Shown in pieces: positions 1 to 6,430 of a stretch of DNA of 11,023 nt. How positions within the stretch are numbered: position 1 is the stretch's first letter; every line of letters begins with the position of its first letter. The notes under the pieces are model-generated. The model was not told where the DNA came from. It saw nothing but the letters and a program-made list of their open reading frames with translations, and searched no databases. This DNA comes from Bacteroidales bacterium (GTDB lineage Bacteria; Bacteroidota; Bacteroidia; Bacteroidales; UBA1556), in the NCBI GenBank assembly GCA_029939445.1, contig JAOZSY010000078.1, positions 1 to 11,023 on the forward strand, read 5' to 3'. A program made the translations under genes and the position numbers.

Positions 1-540
1 CACAACAGCTTTATAATACTCATTTGAAGCAAGATTTATTAATACATCATCACCATTATCATTTATATCGCTCTGCAATTGTTCTTTTATCTTATTACCC
101 CAAAAGCTATATAGATTTTTATTATTTCCTATTTGGAGCTTAGTTCCCATCTCTAATCTATAAGGCAAAATACCATCTAATGGTCGCAACAGCCCATAAA
201 AACCAGATAATATCCTAAGTTTTTCTTGTGCAAAGCTCCACTCCTCTTCAGAAAAAAGTTTTGCATTCATAGATTGAAAAACTGCTCCATTGAAAGCCAA
301 TAGTGCCGGCAATAGCTTATAGTCAGCAAATGGATATTCCATTTGCTGATATCTTTGATAATTTAATTGTGCTAGATTTTCACTAATTTTCATTAACGAC
401 ATCAATTCATTAACATCTACTGTTTTCATTTTCTTTAGCAATGCTTTCGAATAAGAGTCAAAACGAGTAGCTGAAAGGCTTTCTGAATTGAAGTCTATAC
501 TTTCATTTATATTTTTAGCTGGAGATATTATAAGTATCAT
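1..540 (-). CDS. yaaA: YaaA family protein (DUF328, peroxide stress response), C-terminus cut off by window edge
   Basis: The reading frame starts at ATG 538-540 and stays open to base 1, giving 180 residues. The family is usually about 250 residues, so roughly the last 70 lie outside the window. The protein opens with MILIISPAKNI, the hallmark YaaA N-terminus, and carries the family block LSGFYGLLRPLDGILPYRLE (about residues 121-140), then MGTKL and later LINLASNEYYKAVV. E. coli YaaA is known to bind DNA and to limit free iron and oxidative DNA damage during hydrogen peroxide stress; this role is inherited from the family and not tested here. The gene is divergent from the DUF1232/hydrolase-like gene at 694, and the two share a 153-base intergenic region with back-to-back -7 boxes. 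Identification is firm; the missing C-terminus cannot be judged. Confidence 0.93.
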   Translation of the reverse strand, partial: MILIISPAKNINESIDFNSESLSATRFDSYSKALLKKMKTVDVNELMSLMKISENLAQLNYQRYQQMEYPFADYKLLPALLAFNGAVFQSMNAKLFSEEEWSFAQEKLRILSGFYGLLRPLDGILPYRLEMGTKLQIGNNKNLYSFWGNKIKEQLQSDINDNGDDVLINLASNEYYKAVV

Positions 541-568
541 TATTTTCCGTTTTATATATTTTAAAGCG

Positions 569-576
569 CAAATTTA
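569..576 (-). promoter_or_regulatory. Bacteroidota-type -7 box for the yaaA-like gene
   Basis: On the minus strand the bases read TAAATTTG, matching the TAnnTTTG -7 consensus. It lies 28 bases upstream of the ATG at 540. No good TTTG -33 element is seen at the usual spacing, so this is a motif-only call. Confidence 0.45.
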
Positions 577-586
577 ATTTTTTTTC

Positions 587-596
587 TTCAATTGAA
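587..596. promoter_or_regulatory. Perfect palindrome centred between divergent promoters, possible operator
   Basis: TTCAATTGAA is a perfect 10-bp palindrome centred at 591.5. That is exactly the midpoint between the two divergent -7 boxes (569-576 minus and 607-614 plus). With one mismatch on each side the symmetry continues into flanking T and A runs. A regulator bound here could affect both genes, but an AT-rich palindrome can also arise by chance. Confidence 0.3.
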
Positions 597-606
597 AAAA
601 TAATCG

Positions 607-614
607 TATATTTG
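607..614 (+). promoter_or_regulatory. Bacteroidota-type -7 box for the DUF1232/hydrolase-like gene
   Basis: TATATTTG matches TAnnTTTG, 79 bases upstream of ATG 694. This implies a 5' leader of about 70 bases. The -33 position has only T-rich sequence and no clear TTTG. Confidence 0.45.
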
Positions 615-693
615 GGGTAATATAGAAATCACAAATTTCATTTATTCTTTTTAAAAATTAAGAAACTAAATAAATATATAATATTAACTGATC

Positions 694-1785
694 ATGAAGG
701 AATTATCAGAGAAGCATAAGGAAAAATATCAAGAACGGGTTAACAAAATAAACGTTAAAGATGAAACAAAGGTAAAGAACCGCATTCAAAAAGAAATAGA
801 CCTATTAAAGAAAAAAGATAATAGCAAGCTAAAAGGACTGATAGAAAAGGCTGAATTACTAGCTTCAATGCTTGAAAATCACGACTTCCCTATAAGTGCT
901 ACTTCTAAAAATTGGATAATTTTTGGATTAAACTATCTTATTTCTGATGTTGATTTAATTCCTGATTCAATACCTGGTATAGGATATGCCGACGACAATA
1001 TGATTCTTAATTGGGTTATTAAAGTAGTAAAACAAGATATAGAAAGATTTGATGATTTTATAAATGCAAAAAATACTAAGGAACCTTTATTAAAAAATAT
1101 AATTCAAGGAGATGGCGATACACAACTAGTATTTTTTCCAGGTTTTTTTGATTCAAAATCGGAAAGTTACAATAATGATTGGCTAAAACTATTAAGCAGT
1201 ATTAAAACTAATAACAGCTCAATTGGGATTTCTATTTTCGATTGGGAGCTTAAATATTTGAAAGAACTAAATTTAACTTTGCCAATAATAGATCATAAAT
1301 TAGAGCTAAAGCCACGATATGATACCGATGCCTTTGCCAATGAATGGCAACAGCTAAAGGTTGACATGAAGAATTTGGGAAGGAAATTATCAGTAGAGCT
1401 CTATAATATTAGGAAAGCTAATCCCAATAAGGAGATTGTTGCAATCTGCTTAAACACAGGTTCTAACGCCCTATTTACAGCCCTAGAAATGACAACTAGA
1501 AAATTAGTTGATAGAATTTACCTTTTTGGAGCTACATGCTCAGAAAAGAGATTTATTAAGGTAATTGGAAATAAGGGTATTGGTGTTCATAATTTTTTCT
1601 CAGAAAATGATCATGCACTTAGATTTATCTATGATAATTATGAGCATCAACATACACCAATAGGCCTTGGTGAACTTCATAGTTTAAAAACAACTGGAGT
1701 AATAAATATAGATGTATCCAAAACTATTACTAGGCATTTAGATTATAGATATAAGTTTGCTGATTTGATGAATACAATTGATTAA
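694..1785 (+). CDS. DUF1232 domain protein fused to an alpha/beta-hydrolase-like domain lacking the nucleophile serine
   Basis: The 363-residue protein has no signal peptide. Residues 1-60 are charged and probably helical. Residues 80-103 (YLISDVDLIPDSIPGIGYADD) match the core of DUF1232 (YkvA-like), a short helical module common in bacterial envelope or cytosolic proteins of unknown role. From about residue 143 the protein resembles an alpha/beta hydrolase, closest in my recollection to the DUF726/TMCO4-like group: VFFPGFFD at 146-153, a strand-elbow region IVAICLNTGSNAL at 248-260, VDRIYLFGAT at 272-281, an Asp in SENDHALR (D306) and a His in TRHLDY (H348). The usual elbow GxSxG reads CLNTG, so the nucleophile position is Asn254; Asp306 and His348 are at plausible triad positions. 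It may be a non-catalytic pseudo-hydrolase. It converges on the VWA gene with a 10-base gap and no visible terminator. Domain one is a good call; the hydrolase assignment is moderate. Confidence 0.75.
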   Translation: MKELSEKHKEKYQERVNKINVKDETKVKNRIQKEIDLLKKKDNSKLKGLIEKAELLASMLENHDFPISATSKNWIIFGLNYLISDVDLIPDSIPGIGYADDNMILNWVIKVVKQDIERFDDFINAKNTKEPLLKNIIQGDGDTQLVFFPGFFDSKSESYNNDWLKLLSSIKTNNSSIGISIFDWELKYLKELNLTLPIIDHKLELKPRYDTDAFANEWQQLKVDMKNLGRKLSVELYNIRKANPNKEIVAICLNTGSNALFTALEMTTRKLVDRIYLFGATCSEKRFIKVIGNKGIGVHNFFSENDHALRFIYDNYEHQHTPIGLGELHSLKTTGVINIDVSKTITRHLDYRYKFADLMNTID

Positions 1786-1795
1786 TTGGAAAATA

Positions 1796-3883
1796 TTAAT
1801 AACTACCCATTTGTTTTCTGATAAACCACTCTACTGACATTATTAAAATAAGTAGAATCATAATTATTGGATAATTAATCATGTCTTTATATTCTAAAGT
1901 CTGAGTTTCAATATTTACAATATCTTCACGATTATTAATATCATCAATCAAATATTTATAATTATCAGAAATATAGAATTCTGCATTTGATTTTAAAGCC
2001 ATTTTGCGTAATAAATCATGATTTGCCAATAAATTAGTCCCTTCAAGTTCAACGCCATCTACATAAAACTTTCCTCGCTTAATAAATTTTTTGTTATTAT
2101 ATTTTACTACAGCCTTATAAGTATACTCTCCCCTAGGTAATCGCCCAGCCGACACAGAATATAAATGACCATCATTAGAAAAAGAGAAGTTATATTTATT
2201 GGAATCCTGATTACTAATTACTAAATCTATCACAACATTATTTAATGCTTCGTATGATGCATTATAGAATTGGGCGTTAAACACCACATCATCAAACTCT
2301 TTATACTGAGCCTTATGTTGTACGTCAAAGCGTTTAATATTTTTCTGAATAGACACATAACGTATTAGCTTGAGAATAAAACTGTCAAAATTTATATGAG
2401 AATTATTTTCCATAAAATCATACAAACGCCAACGCCATATTCCTTCTCCTAATATAAAGGCACTACGTTTACCACTATTTTCTGAAATACAAACCTGAGG
2501 ATATTTTGTGGCAACCGATCCTATTTGTTGGTAAAATATTGTTCGTATGGAATTATATGTTTTATACCTTCCATAAGGTGAGTATAATGGAGGATATAAT
2601 GATATTTGATTTGCTAAATTTTTTGGAATAACAAATTCAGCAAAGTCCGTATTTACTATAGATGTGGACTCTATAAAAGACTGTTTTTTACTCTCAATAC
2701 TAATTCCTGCTTTCATTGCATTAAAGAAATGTATACCACTCTTTGCTCCCAGAATCCATAAAGCAGGTATACCTTCAATTTTCATCTTATTAATTATGCT
2801 TACACTTCTCACATTATTATCTGGAATTTGATGCATTATAATAAGAGAGTAATCCTTAATATCTTTTTTAAATTTATAGACATTACTTATTTCCAATTCA
2901 TATTCCTCACTCTTCTTAATACTATGTTGCAATGCTGCAACATCGGGATGAGGGCTCGTGTAAAGCAATAAAACCTTTTTCTTACTTCCTAATACTTCTA
3001 CATTAGCTCTTGCTATATTATTTAGAATATTCCTTTCGTTATCAATTTCCTGAATGTATATTTTATAGGTTTTAAAACCAGAATTTTTCTCTTCAATAAA
3101 AAATCTATGTTTCAGAAAATCATTATTGCTATCAAAGTTTAACACATAAGTATGTATGGTTTTGCCATTGGAAGTAACAATTAGCTTAGATTTCTTTCCT
3201 TTTAGCATTTTTGCAGAAACACTAACTTCCATTGGAAATTTATTCTTTATAAAAACTGTTTTATTTACAAGAACTTTCTCAATGGCAATATCGTGATGCA
3301 TAATAGTATCTCCAAAACCAAGTGTATAAACTGGAAATTTGGAATATTTTATGGAATAAATAGGGTTATTTCCTACATTATATATTCCATCGCTAAGAAA
3401 TACTATTGCTCCAATATTATTATACTTATACTTTTCTGATATTGATTTTATTGCTCCATTTATGTTTGTACGTAAATTTGAATATGTGTTTTCTTCAGTC
3501 TTTATTTTAATATTATTTCCAAAGGAGTAATTTATTATGTCAAATTTTTCACTAAAGCCCTTATTTAGTTTTTCTAATATCGAGTTATTATACTCCTTTA
3601 GCTTATCTTGTTCGCCCCAAAGTGTCATTGACTTAGAATCATCCGTAACTATAATTATTTTAGCTTTTTCTACCTTAGTTTGCCAGCTAATTAATAATGG
3701 TGACAATAATAAAAAACCTAAAACTGAAAAAACTATAAATCGAAATGATGCTAAAAGAAAATTTACCCAATTGGAAAATTCTTCCTTGGAATTTTTGAAA
3801 TATAATAATGCTGATAATGCAATACTCAGTATAATTACTGGCAACATCCACCATAAGCTATAAATGGAACTTATTTCAAACAT
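1796..3883 (-). CDS. Membrane-anchored von Willebrand factor A (VWA) domain protein
   Basis: This is a 695-residue protein starting at ATG 3881-3883. Hydrophobic segments at about 9-29 and 42-66 put two N-terminal helices in the inner membrane, and a last helix lies at about 672-688, followed by a basic tail. A VWA domain follows the second helix. Its MIDAS metal site is intact: D81-x-S83-x-S85, T139 in the LRTN stretch, and D165 in FLSDG. A middle alpha/beta region begins near 301 with KKVLLLYTSPHPD (HPD 312-314), typical of a Bacteroidota family of large VWA proteins whose middle part looks like a class I glutamine-amidotransferase fold without evident catalysis. Residues about 520-640 look like beta-rich Ig-type repeats. 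The architecture resembles Bat-type envelope proteins, but no MoxR ATPase or other Bat gene is adjacent. The role is unknown; metal-dependent protein binding in the periplasm is inferred. Confidence 0.82.
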   Translation of the reverse strand: MFEISSIYSLWWMLPVIILSIALSALLYFKNSKEEFSNWVNFLLASFRFIVFSVLGFLLLSPLLISWQTKVEKAKIIIVTDDSKSMTLWGEQDKLKEYNNSILEKLNKGFSEKFDIINYSFGNNIKIKTEENTYSNLRTNINGAIKSISEKYKYNNIGAIVFLSDGIYNVGNNPIYSIKYSKFPVYTLGFGDTIMHHDIAIEKVLVNKTVFIKNKFPMEVSVSAKMLKGKKSKLIVTSNGKTIHTYVLNFDSNNDFLKHRFFIEEKNSGFKTYKIYIQEIDNERNILNNIARANVEVLGSKKKVLLLYTSPHPDVAALQHSIKKSEEYELEISNVYKFKKDIKDYSLIIMHQIPDNNVRSVSIINKMKIEGIPALWILGAKSGIHFFNAMKAGISIESKKQSFIESTSIVNTDFAEFVIPKNLANQISLYPPLYSPYGRYKTYNSIRTIFYQQIGSVATKYPQVCISENSGKRSAFILGEGIWRWRLYDFMENNSHINFDSFILKLIRYVSIQKNIKRFDVQHKAQYKEFDDVVFNAQFYNASYEALNNVVIDLVISNQDSNKYNFSFSNDGHLYSVSAGRLPRGEYTYKAVVKYNNKKFIKRGKFYVDGVELEGTNLLANHDLLRKMALKSNAEFYISDNYKYLIDDINNREDIVNIETQTLEYKDMINYPIIMILLILIMSVEWFIRKQMGSY

Positions 3884-3973
3884 TTACAATTATTGTTTTG
3901 TATATATATTATTAGAATAATTCCTCTTTCATTTAAATTTTATACCATAATATTAAAATAAAAGAAAGATATG

Positions 3974-3981
3974 CAAATATA
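3974..3981 (-). promoter_or_regulatory. -7 box for the VWA gene
   Basis: The minus strand reads TATATTTG, a TAnnTTTG match, about 90 bases upstream of the VWA gene's ATG at 3883. No TTTG is seen at the -33 spacing, so support is limited. Confidence 0.35.
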
Positions 3982-3983
3982 AA

Positions 3984-4014
3984 TTTGTTAATAATACATT
4001 CTTATATAACTTTG
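3984..4014 (+). promoter_or_regulatory. Complete Bacteroidota promoter for the yggS-type gene
   Basis: TTTG at 3984-3987 is followed after exactly 19 bases by TAACTTTG at 4007-4014. This is the textbook TTTG-N19-TAnnTTTG arrangement of the primary sigma factor in Bacteroides and Flavobacterium. Transcription should begin near 4020, about 20 bases before ATG 4040. It is the best promoter in the window. Confidence 0.72.
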
Positions 4015-4039
4015 CATTTTTAATGAACATATTATACAT

Positions 4040-4717
4040 ATGAGTGATATTGGAGATAAAATTGCAAGTATAAAAGGTCAACTACCAGAGCAAGTGCGCC
4101 TTGTAGCTGTTTCGAAAACCAAACCTATTGAGGATATCCAAACTGCCTATGATGCAGGACATAGGATTTTTGGCGAAAATAAAGCTATCGAATTGCAGGA
4201 AAAAGCAGAAGCTCTTCCTGATAATATACATTGGCACTTTATTGGCCATTTGCAGCGCAATAAAGTGAAATACATTGCTCCTTTCGTAAAGCTAATTCAT
4301 GCTGTGGATAGTTTGCGATTGCTAAAAGAGATTAATAAGGAAGCCTTGAAAAATGATAGAATAATCTCCTGCTTACTGCAGTTTCATATTGCTAGTGAGG
4401 AAACTAAGTTTGGTCTTGATATTAAAGAAGCTGCAGAGCTTTTATCTTCTGACGAATATAAGGCAATGAAAAACATTAAGATTACTGGCATTATGGGAAT
4501 GGCAAGCAACACCTTTGATACTGAATTAATTAGAGCTGAGTTTCAACACCTATTAAATATATTTCAAAGTGTAAAATATAAGTTCTTTCTTGATGATATT
4601 TTCTATCGCGAAATATCAATGGGCATGTCAAACGACTACCAAATTGCAGTGCAGGAAGGGAGCACATTAGTTAGAATTGGCAGCTCTATTTTTGGAGCAA
4701 GAAATTATAATAAGTAG
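4040..4717 (+). CDS. yggS: YggS family PLP homeostasis protein (PLPBP/PROSC-like)
   Basis: The 225-residue protein has the normal length for this family, a fold-type III PLP-binding barrel related to the N-terminal half of alanine racemase. The diagnostic blocks are all there: LVAVSKTKP at 21-29 with the Schiff-base lysine K26, then FGENKAIELQEKA, HWHFIGHLQRNKVKY, KFGLD, ITGIMGMAS, ISMGMSNDY and the C-terminal VRIGSSIFGARN. YggS proteins bind pyridoxal 5'-phosphate without known catalysis and buffer vitamin B6 and amino-acid pools in the cytosol. The start is supported by a promoter ending 25 bases upstream. The gene stands alone, with its own promoter and a separate promoter motif before the next gene, which also encodes a PLP enzyme. 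Confidence 0.95.
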   Translation: MSDIGDKIASIKGQLPEQVRLVAVSKTKPIEDIQTAYDAGHRIFGENKAIELQEKAEALPDNIHWHFIGHLQRNKVKYIAPFVKLIHAVDSLRLLKEINKEALKNDRIISCLLQFHIASEETKFGLDIKEAAELLSSDEYKAMKNIKITGIMGMASNTFDTELIRAEFQHLLNIFQSVKYKFFLDDIFYREISMGMSNDYQIAVQEGSTLVRIGSSIFGARNYNK

Positions 4718-4786
4718 ATTATTATTGGTATTAGTAATAAGAATATCAGCATCAAATAATCTATATCTGCAAATGCATATTTTTAG

Positions 4787-4794
4787 TACATTTG
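4787..4794 (+). promoter_or_regulatory. -7 box for the serine palmitoyltransferase-like gene
   Basis: TACATTTG matches TAnnTTTG, with a weak TCTG 17 bases upstream (4766-4769). It predicts a start near 4800 and a leader of about 36 bases before GTG 4837. This implies the gene need not depend on read-through from the yggS-type gene. Confidence 0.5.
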
Positions 4795-4836
4795 CTGTTT
4801 AATTTTTGATTATAATAATATTTAAAACATATAAAA

Positions 4837-6093
4837 GTGGATTTATTTAAAAAAGTACTCGATCGTCCTGGAAGCCTAGGAAAATATCAGAAAGAAGCTC
4901 ATGGTTATTTTGCTTTTCCTAAGTTAGAAGGAGAAATATCATCAAGAATGATGTTTCGTGGTAAAGAAAAATTAGTTTGGAGTTTGAATAATTATATTGG
5001 CTTAGCTAATCACCCTGAAGTAAGAAAAGCTGATGCTGAAGCAGCAGCAGAATTCGGAATGGCTTATCCTATGGGCGCAAGAATGATGTCGGGTCAAACT
5101 AAATTTCACGAAGAGTTAGAGAATAATCTAACAGACTTTGTTCAAAAAGAGAAAACTTTTCTACTAAACTATGGTTATCAAGGTATTATGTCAATTATTG
5201 ATTCTATGGTTGACCGTAACGATGTAGTGGTTTATGATTCAGAATGCCATGCGAGTATTATGGATGGTATCTTTTTGCATAAGGCTAAAGGTGGAAAAAG
5301 TTTTGTTTATCCACATAATGATATTGTAAGAGCTGAGAAAATGCTCGGTTTTGCTACAAAGCGTGTTGAGGAAACTGGCGGTGGTATTCTACTAATTACC
5401 GAAGGTGTATTTGGCATGGCTGGTGATATGGGTAAGCTTGATGAGCTATCGGCATTGAAGAGTAAGTTTGATTTTCGTATGCTAGTTGACGATGCTCATG
5501 GCTTTGGTACTATGGGTGATACTGGTTTTGGTGCTGGGGAACATTTTGGAGTTCAAGATAAAATAGATTTATACTTTAGTACATTTGCCAAATCAATGGC
5601 AGGTATTGGAGCATTTATTTCTGGTGACGAAAAAATTATCGATTTTTTAATGTATAATATGCGTTCTCAAATTTTTGCAAAATCATTGCCAATGCCAATG
5701 GTAAAAGGTGCTATAAAGCGTCTAGAGATGTTGCGCACTATGCCTGAGCTTAGAGAGCAATTATGGAATGTAGCCAATGCATTACAGAAAGGTCTTAAGG
5801 AAAATGGCTTTAATATTGGTATTACAAATTCTCCTGTAACTCCTGTTTATCTAGAAGGTGGAGTTCCTGAAGCTACAAACCTAATCTTTGACCTTCGCGA
5901 AAAACATGATGTATTTTGCTCGGTAGTAGTATACCCTGTTATTCCAAAAGGTGAAATTCTATTGCGCCTAATACCAACAGCAATACATACTATAGAAGAT
6001 GTAAATTATACTATTGAAGCATTTAAAGCTGTAAAAAGCAAATTAGACTCTGGCGAATATGCTAGTATGACAATGGTTGATGCTAATAAATAG
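4837..6093 (+). CDS. Alpha-oxoamine synthase, serine palmitoyltransferase-type (sphingolipid or sulfonolipid synthesis)
   Basis: This 418-residue fold-type I PLP enzyme belongs to the alpha-oxoamine synthase family, which condenses an amino acid with an acyl-CoA or acyl-ACP thioester. Visible landmarks are LNNYIGLANHP at 50-60, YPMGARMMSGQTKFHEELE at 77-95, H138 in SECHAS stacking on PLP, the PLP-nitrogen Asp in VDDAHGFG (D219, H221) and the Schiff-base lysine K252 in STFAKSMAG. FPKLEGEI at 27-34 and FAKSLPMPMV are features I associate with Bacteroidota homologues annotated as serine palmitoyltransferase. The product would be 3-ketosphinganine, or with cysteate a sulfonolipid base; sequence alone does not separate these. 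The start is GTG 4837: an in-frame stop at 4816-4818 rules out an upstream ATG, the next ATG (residue 38) would remove conserved sequence, and the MDLFKK N-terminus fits homologues. An intrinsic terminator follows 21 bases after the stop. Confidence 0.87.
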   Translation: MDLFKKVLDRPGSLGKYQKEAHGYFAFPKLEGEISSRMMFRGKEKLVWSLNNYIGLANHPEVRKADAEAAAEFGMAYPMGARMMSGQTKFHEELENNLTDFVQKEKTFLLNYGYQGIMSIIDSMVDRNDVVVYDSECHASIMDGIFLHKAKGGKSFVYPHNDIVRAEKMLGFATKRVEETGGGILLITEGVFGMAGDMGKLDELSALKSKFDFRMLVDDAHGFGTMGDTGFGAGEHFGVQDKIDLYFSTFAKSMAGIGAFISGDEKIIDFLMYNMRSQIFAKSLPMPMVKGAIKRLEMLRTMPELREQLWNVANALQKGLKENGFNIGITNSPVTPVYLEGGVPEATNLIFDLREKHDVFCSVVVYPVIPKGEILLRLIPTAIHTIEDVNYTIEAFKAVKSKLDSGEYASMTMVDANK

Positions 6094-6114
6094 ATTATAA
6101 TAAATTATAATATC

Positions 6115-6152
6115 AAAGCCCCAATGGATTTAATATCTGTTGGGGCTTTTTT
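6115..6152 (+). terminator. Rho-independent terminator of the serine palmitoyltransferase-like gene
   Basis: The 10-base arm AAAGCCCCAA (6115-6124) pairs perfectly with TTGGGGCTTT (6140-6149) across a 15-base loop, and the T-run continues to 6152. It lies just past the stop at 6093. The reverse strand offers only a short T-run, so it is mainly a plus-strand terminator. Confidence 0.85.
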
Positions 6153-6166
6153 GTGTTTTGGGAAAT

Positions 6167-6284
6167 GTATCACGGGCATCTTGCCCGTAGATTTATTGGA
6201 ATTACATTTATACCTTATAATAACTACGGTCTGGAAGACCGTGTTACAGAAAAATGCATTTCGGGCATATTCCCCCGTAGATTT
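6167..6284 (+). repeat. Composite palindrome unit, copy 1
   Basis: It contains, in order, a perfect type-1 palindrome, a 37-base spacer between palindromes, an inverted type-2 palindrome, then TGCAT and a degenerate type-1 copy. The same order and near-identical flanks recur about 123-125 bases downstream. Confidence 0.75.
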
Positions 6285-6289
6285 GAAGT

Positions 6290-6407
6290 GTATCACGGGC
6301 ATCTTGCCCGTAGATTTTTTTATAGGATTATGTTATAAAATGAAATAACTACGGCCTAGAAGGCCGTGTTACATGTAAATGCATCTCGGGTATCTTGCCC
6401 GTAGATG
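6290..6407 (+). repeat. Composite palindrome unit, copy 2
   Basis: It repeats the layout of copy 1: type-1 palindrome, spacer, inverted type-2 palindrome, GTTACA, TGCAT and a degenerate type-1 copy. The spacer between the first two palindromes is diverged, while the palindromes and their flanks are conserved. Confidence 0.75.
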
Positions 6408-6430
6408 AATTGTGATTGGAATAATAAACC

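Larger units (their letters stand above)
6167..6407. repeat. Array of six REP-like short palindromes
   Basis: Six hairpin-forming units fill most of the non-coding gap between two convergent genes. Two are identical perfect palindromes, ACGGGCATCTTGCCCGT (6172-6188 and 6295-6311). Two are perfect palindromes of the second type, ACGGTCTGGAAGACCGT (6226-6242) and ACGGCCTAGAAGGCCGT (6351-6367). Two are degenerate copies of the first type (6261-6278 and 6386-6402). All four perfect ones have a 7-bp stem and a 3-base loop. The second type, reverse complemented, shares flanks with the first (TAxC before, AG after), so it is an inverted relative. Differences between copies are compensated on both stem arms. 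This is typical of REP/BIME-type elements, which in other bacteria are spread by RAYT (TnpA_REP) transposases; no such gene is in the window. Confidence 0.85.

Noticed and set aside
1786..1795. Bidirectional terminator between the convergent genes at 1785 and 1796
   Set aside because: Only 10 bases separate the stops and no stem-loop with a T-run is seen there or just inside either gene.
3537..3863. Open frame of about 108 codons on the plus strand inside the VWA gene
   Set aside because: It is the antisense shadow of the VWA N-terminal region, which has recognisable membrane helices and MIDAS residues; the plus-strand product matches nothing known to me.
4715..4763. 9-bp inverted repeat TAGATTATT / AATAATCTA after the yggS-type gene, considered as a terminator
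   Set aside because: The stem is almost all A/T, the loop is 31 bases and no T-run follows. In DNA this AT-rich it may be chance.
6105..6348. Short open frames on both strands within the palindrome array
   Set aside because: Their translations simply repeat the palindromes (for example GHLARRF twice). They arise from repeat DNA behind a terminator and show no start signal or family resemblance.
6167..6407. CRISPR array
   Set aside because: Units are palindromes in alternating orientation with unequal spacing and related flanks. There are no uniform unique spacers and no cas genes.
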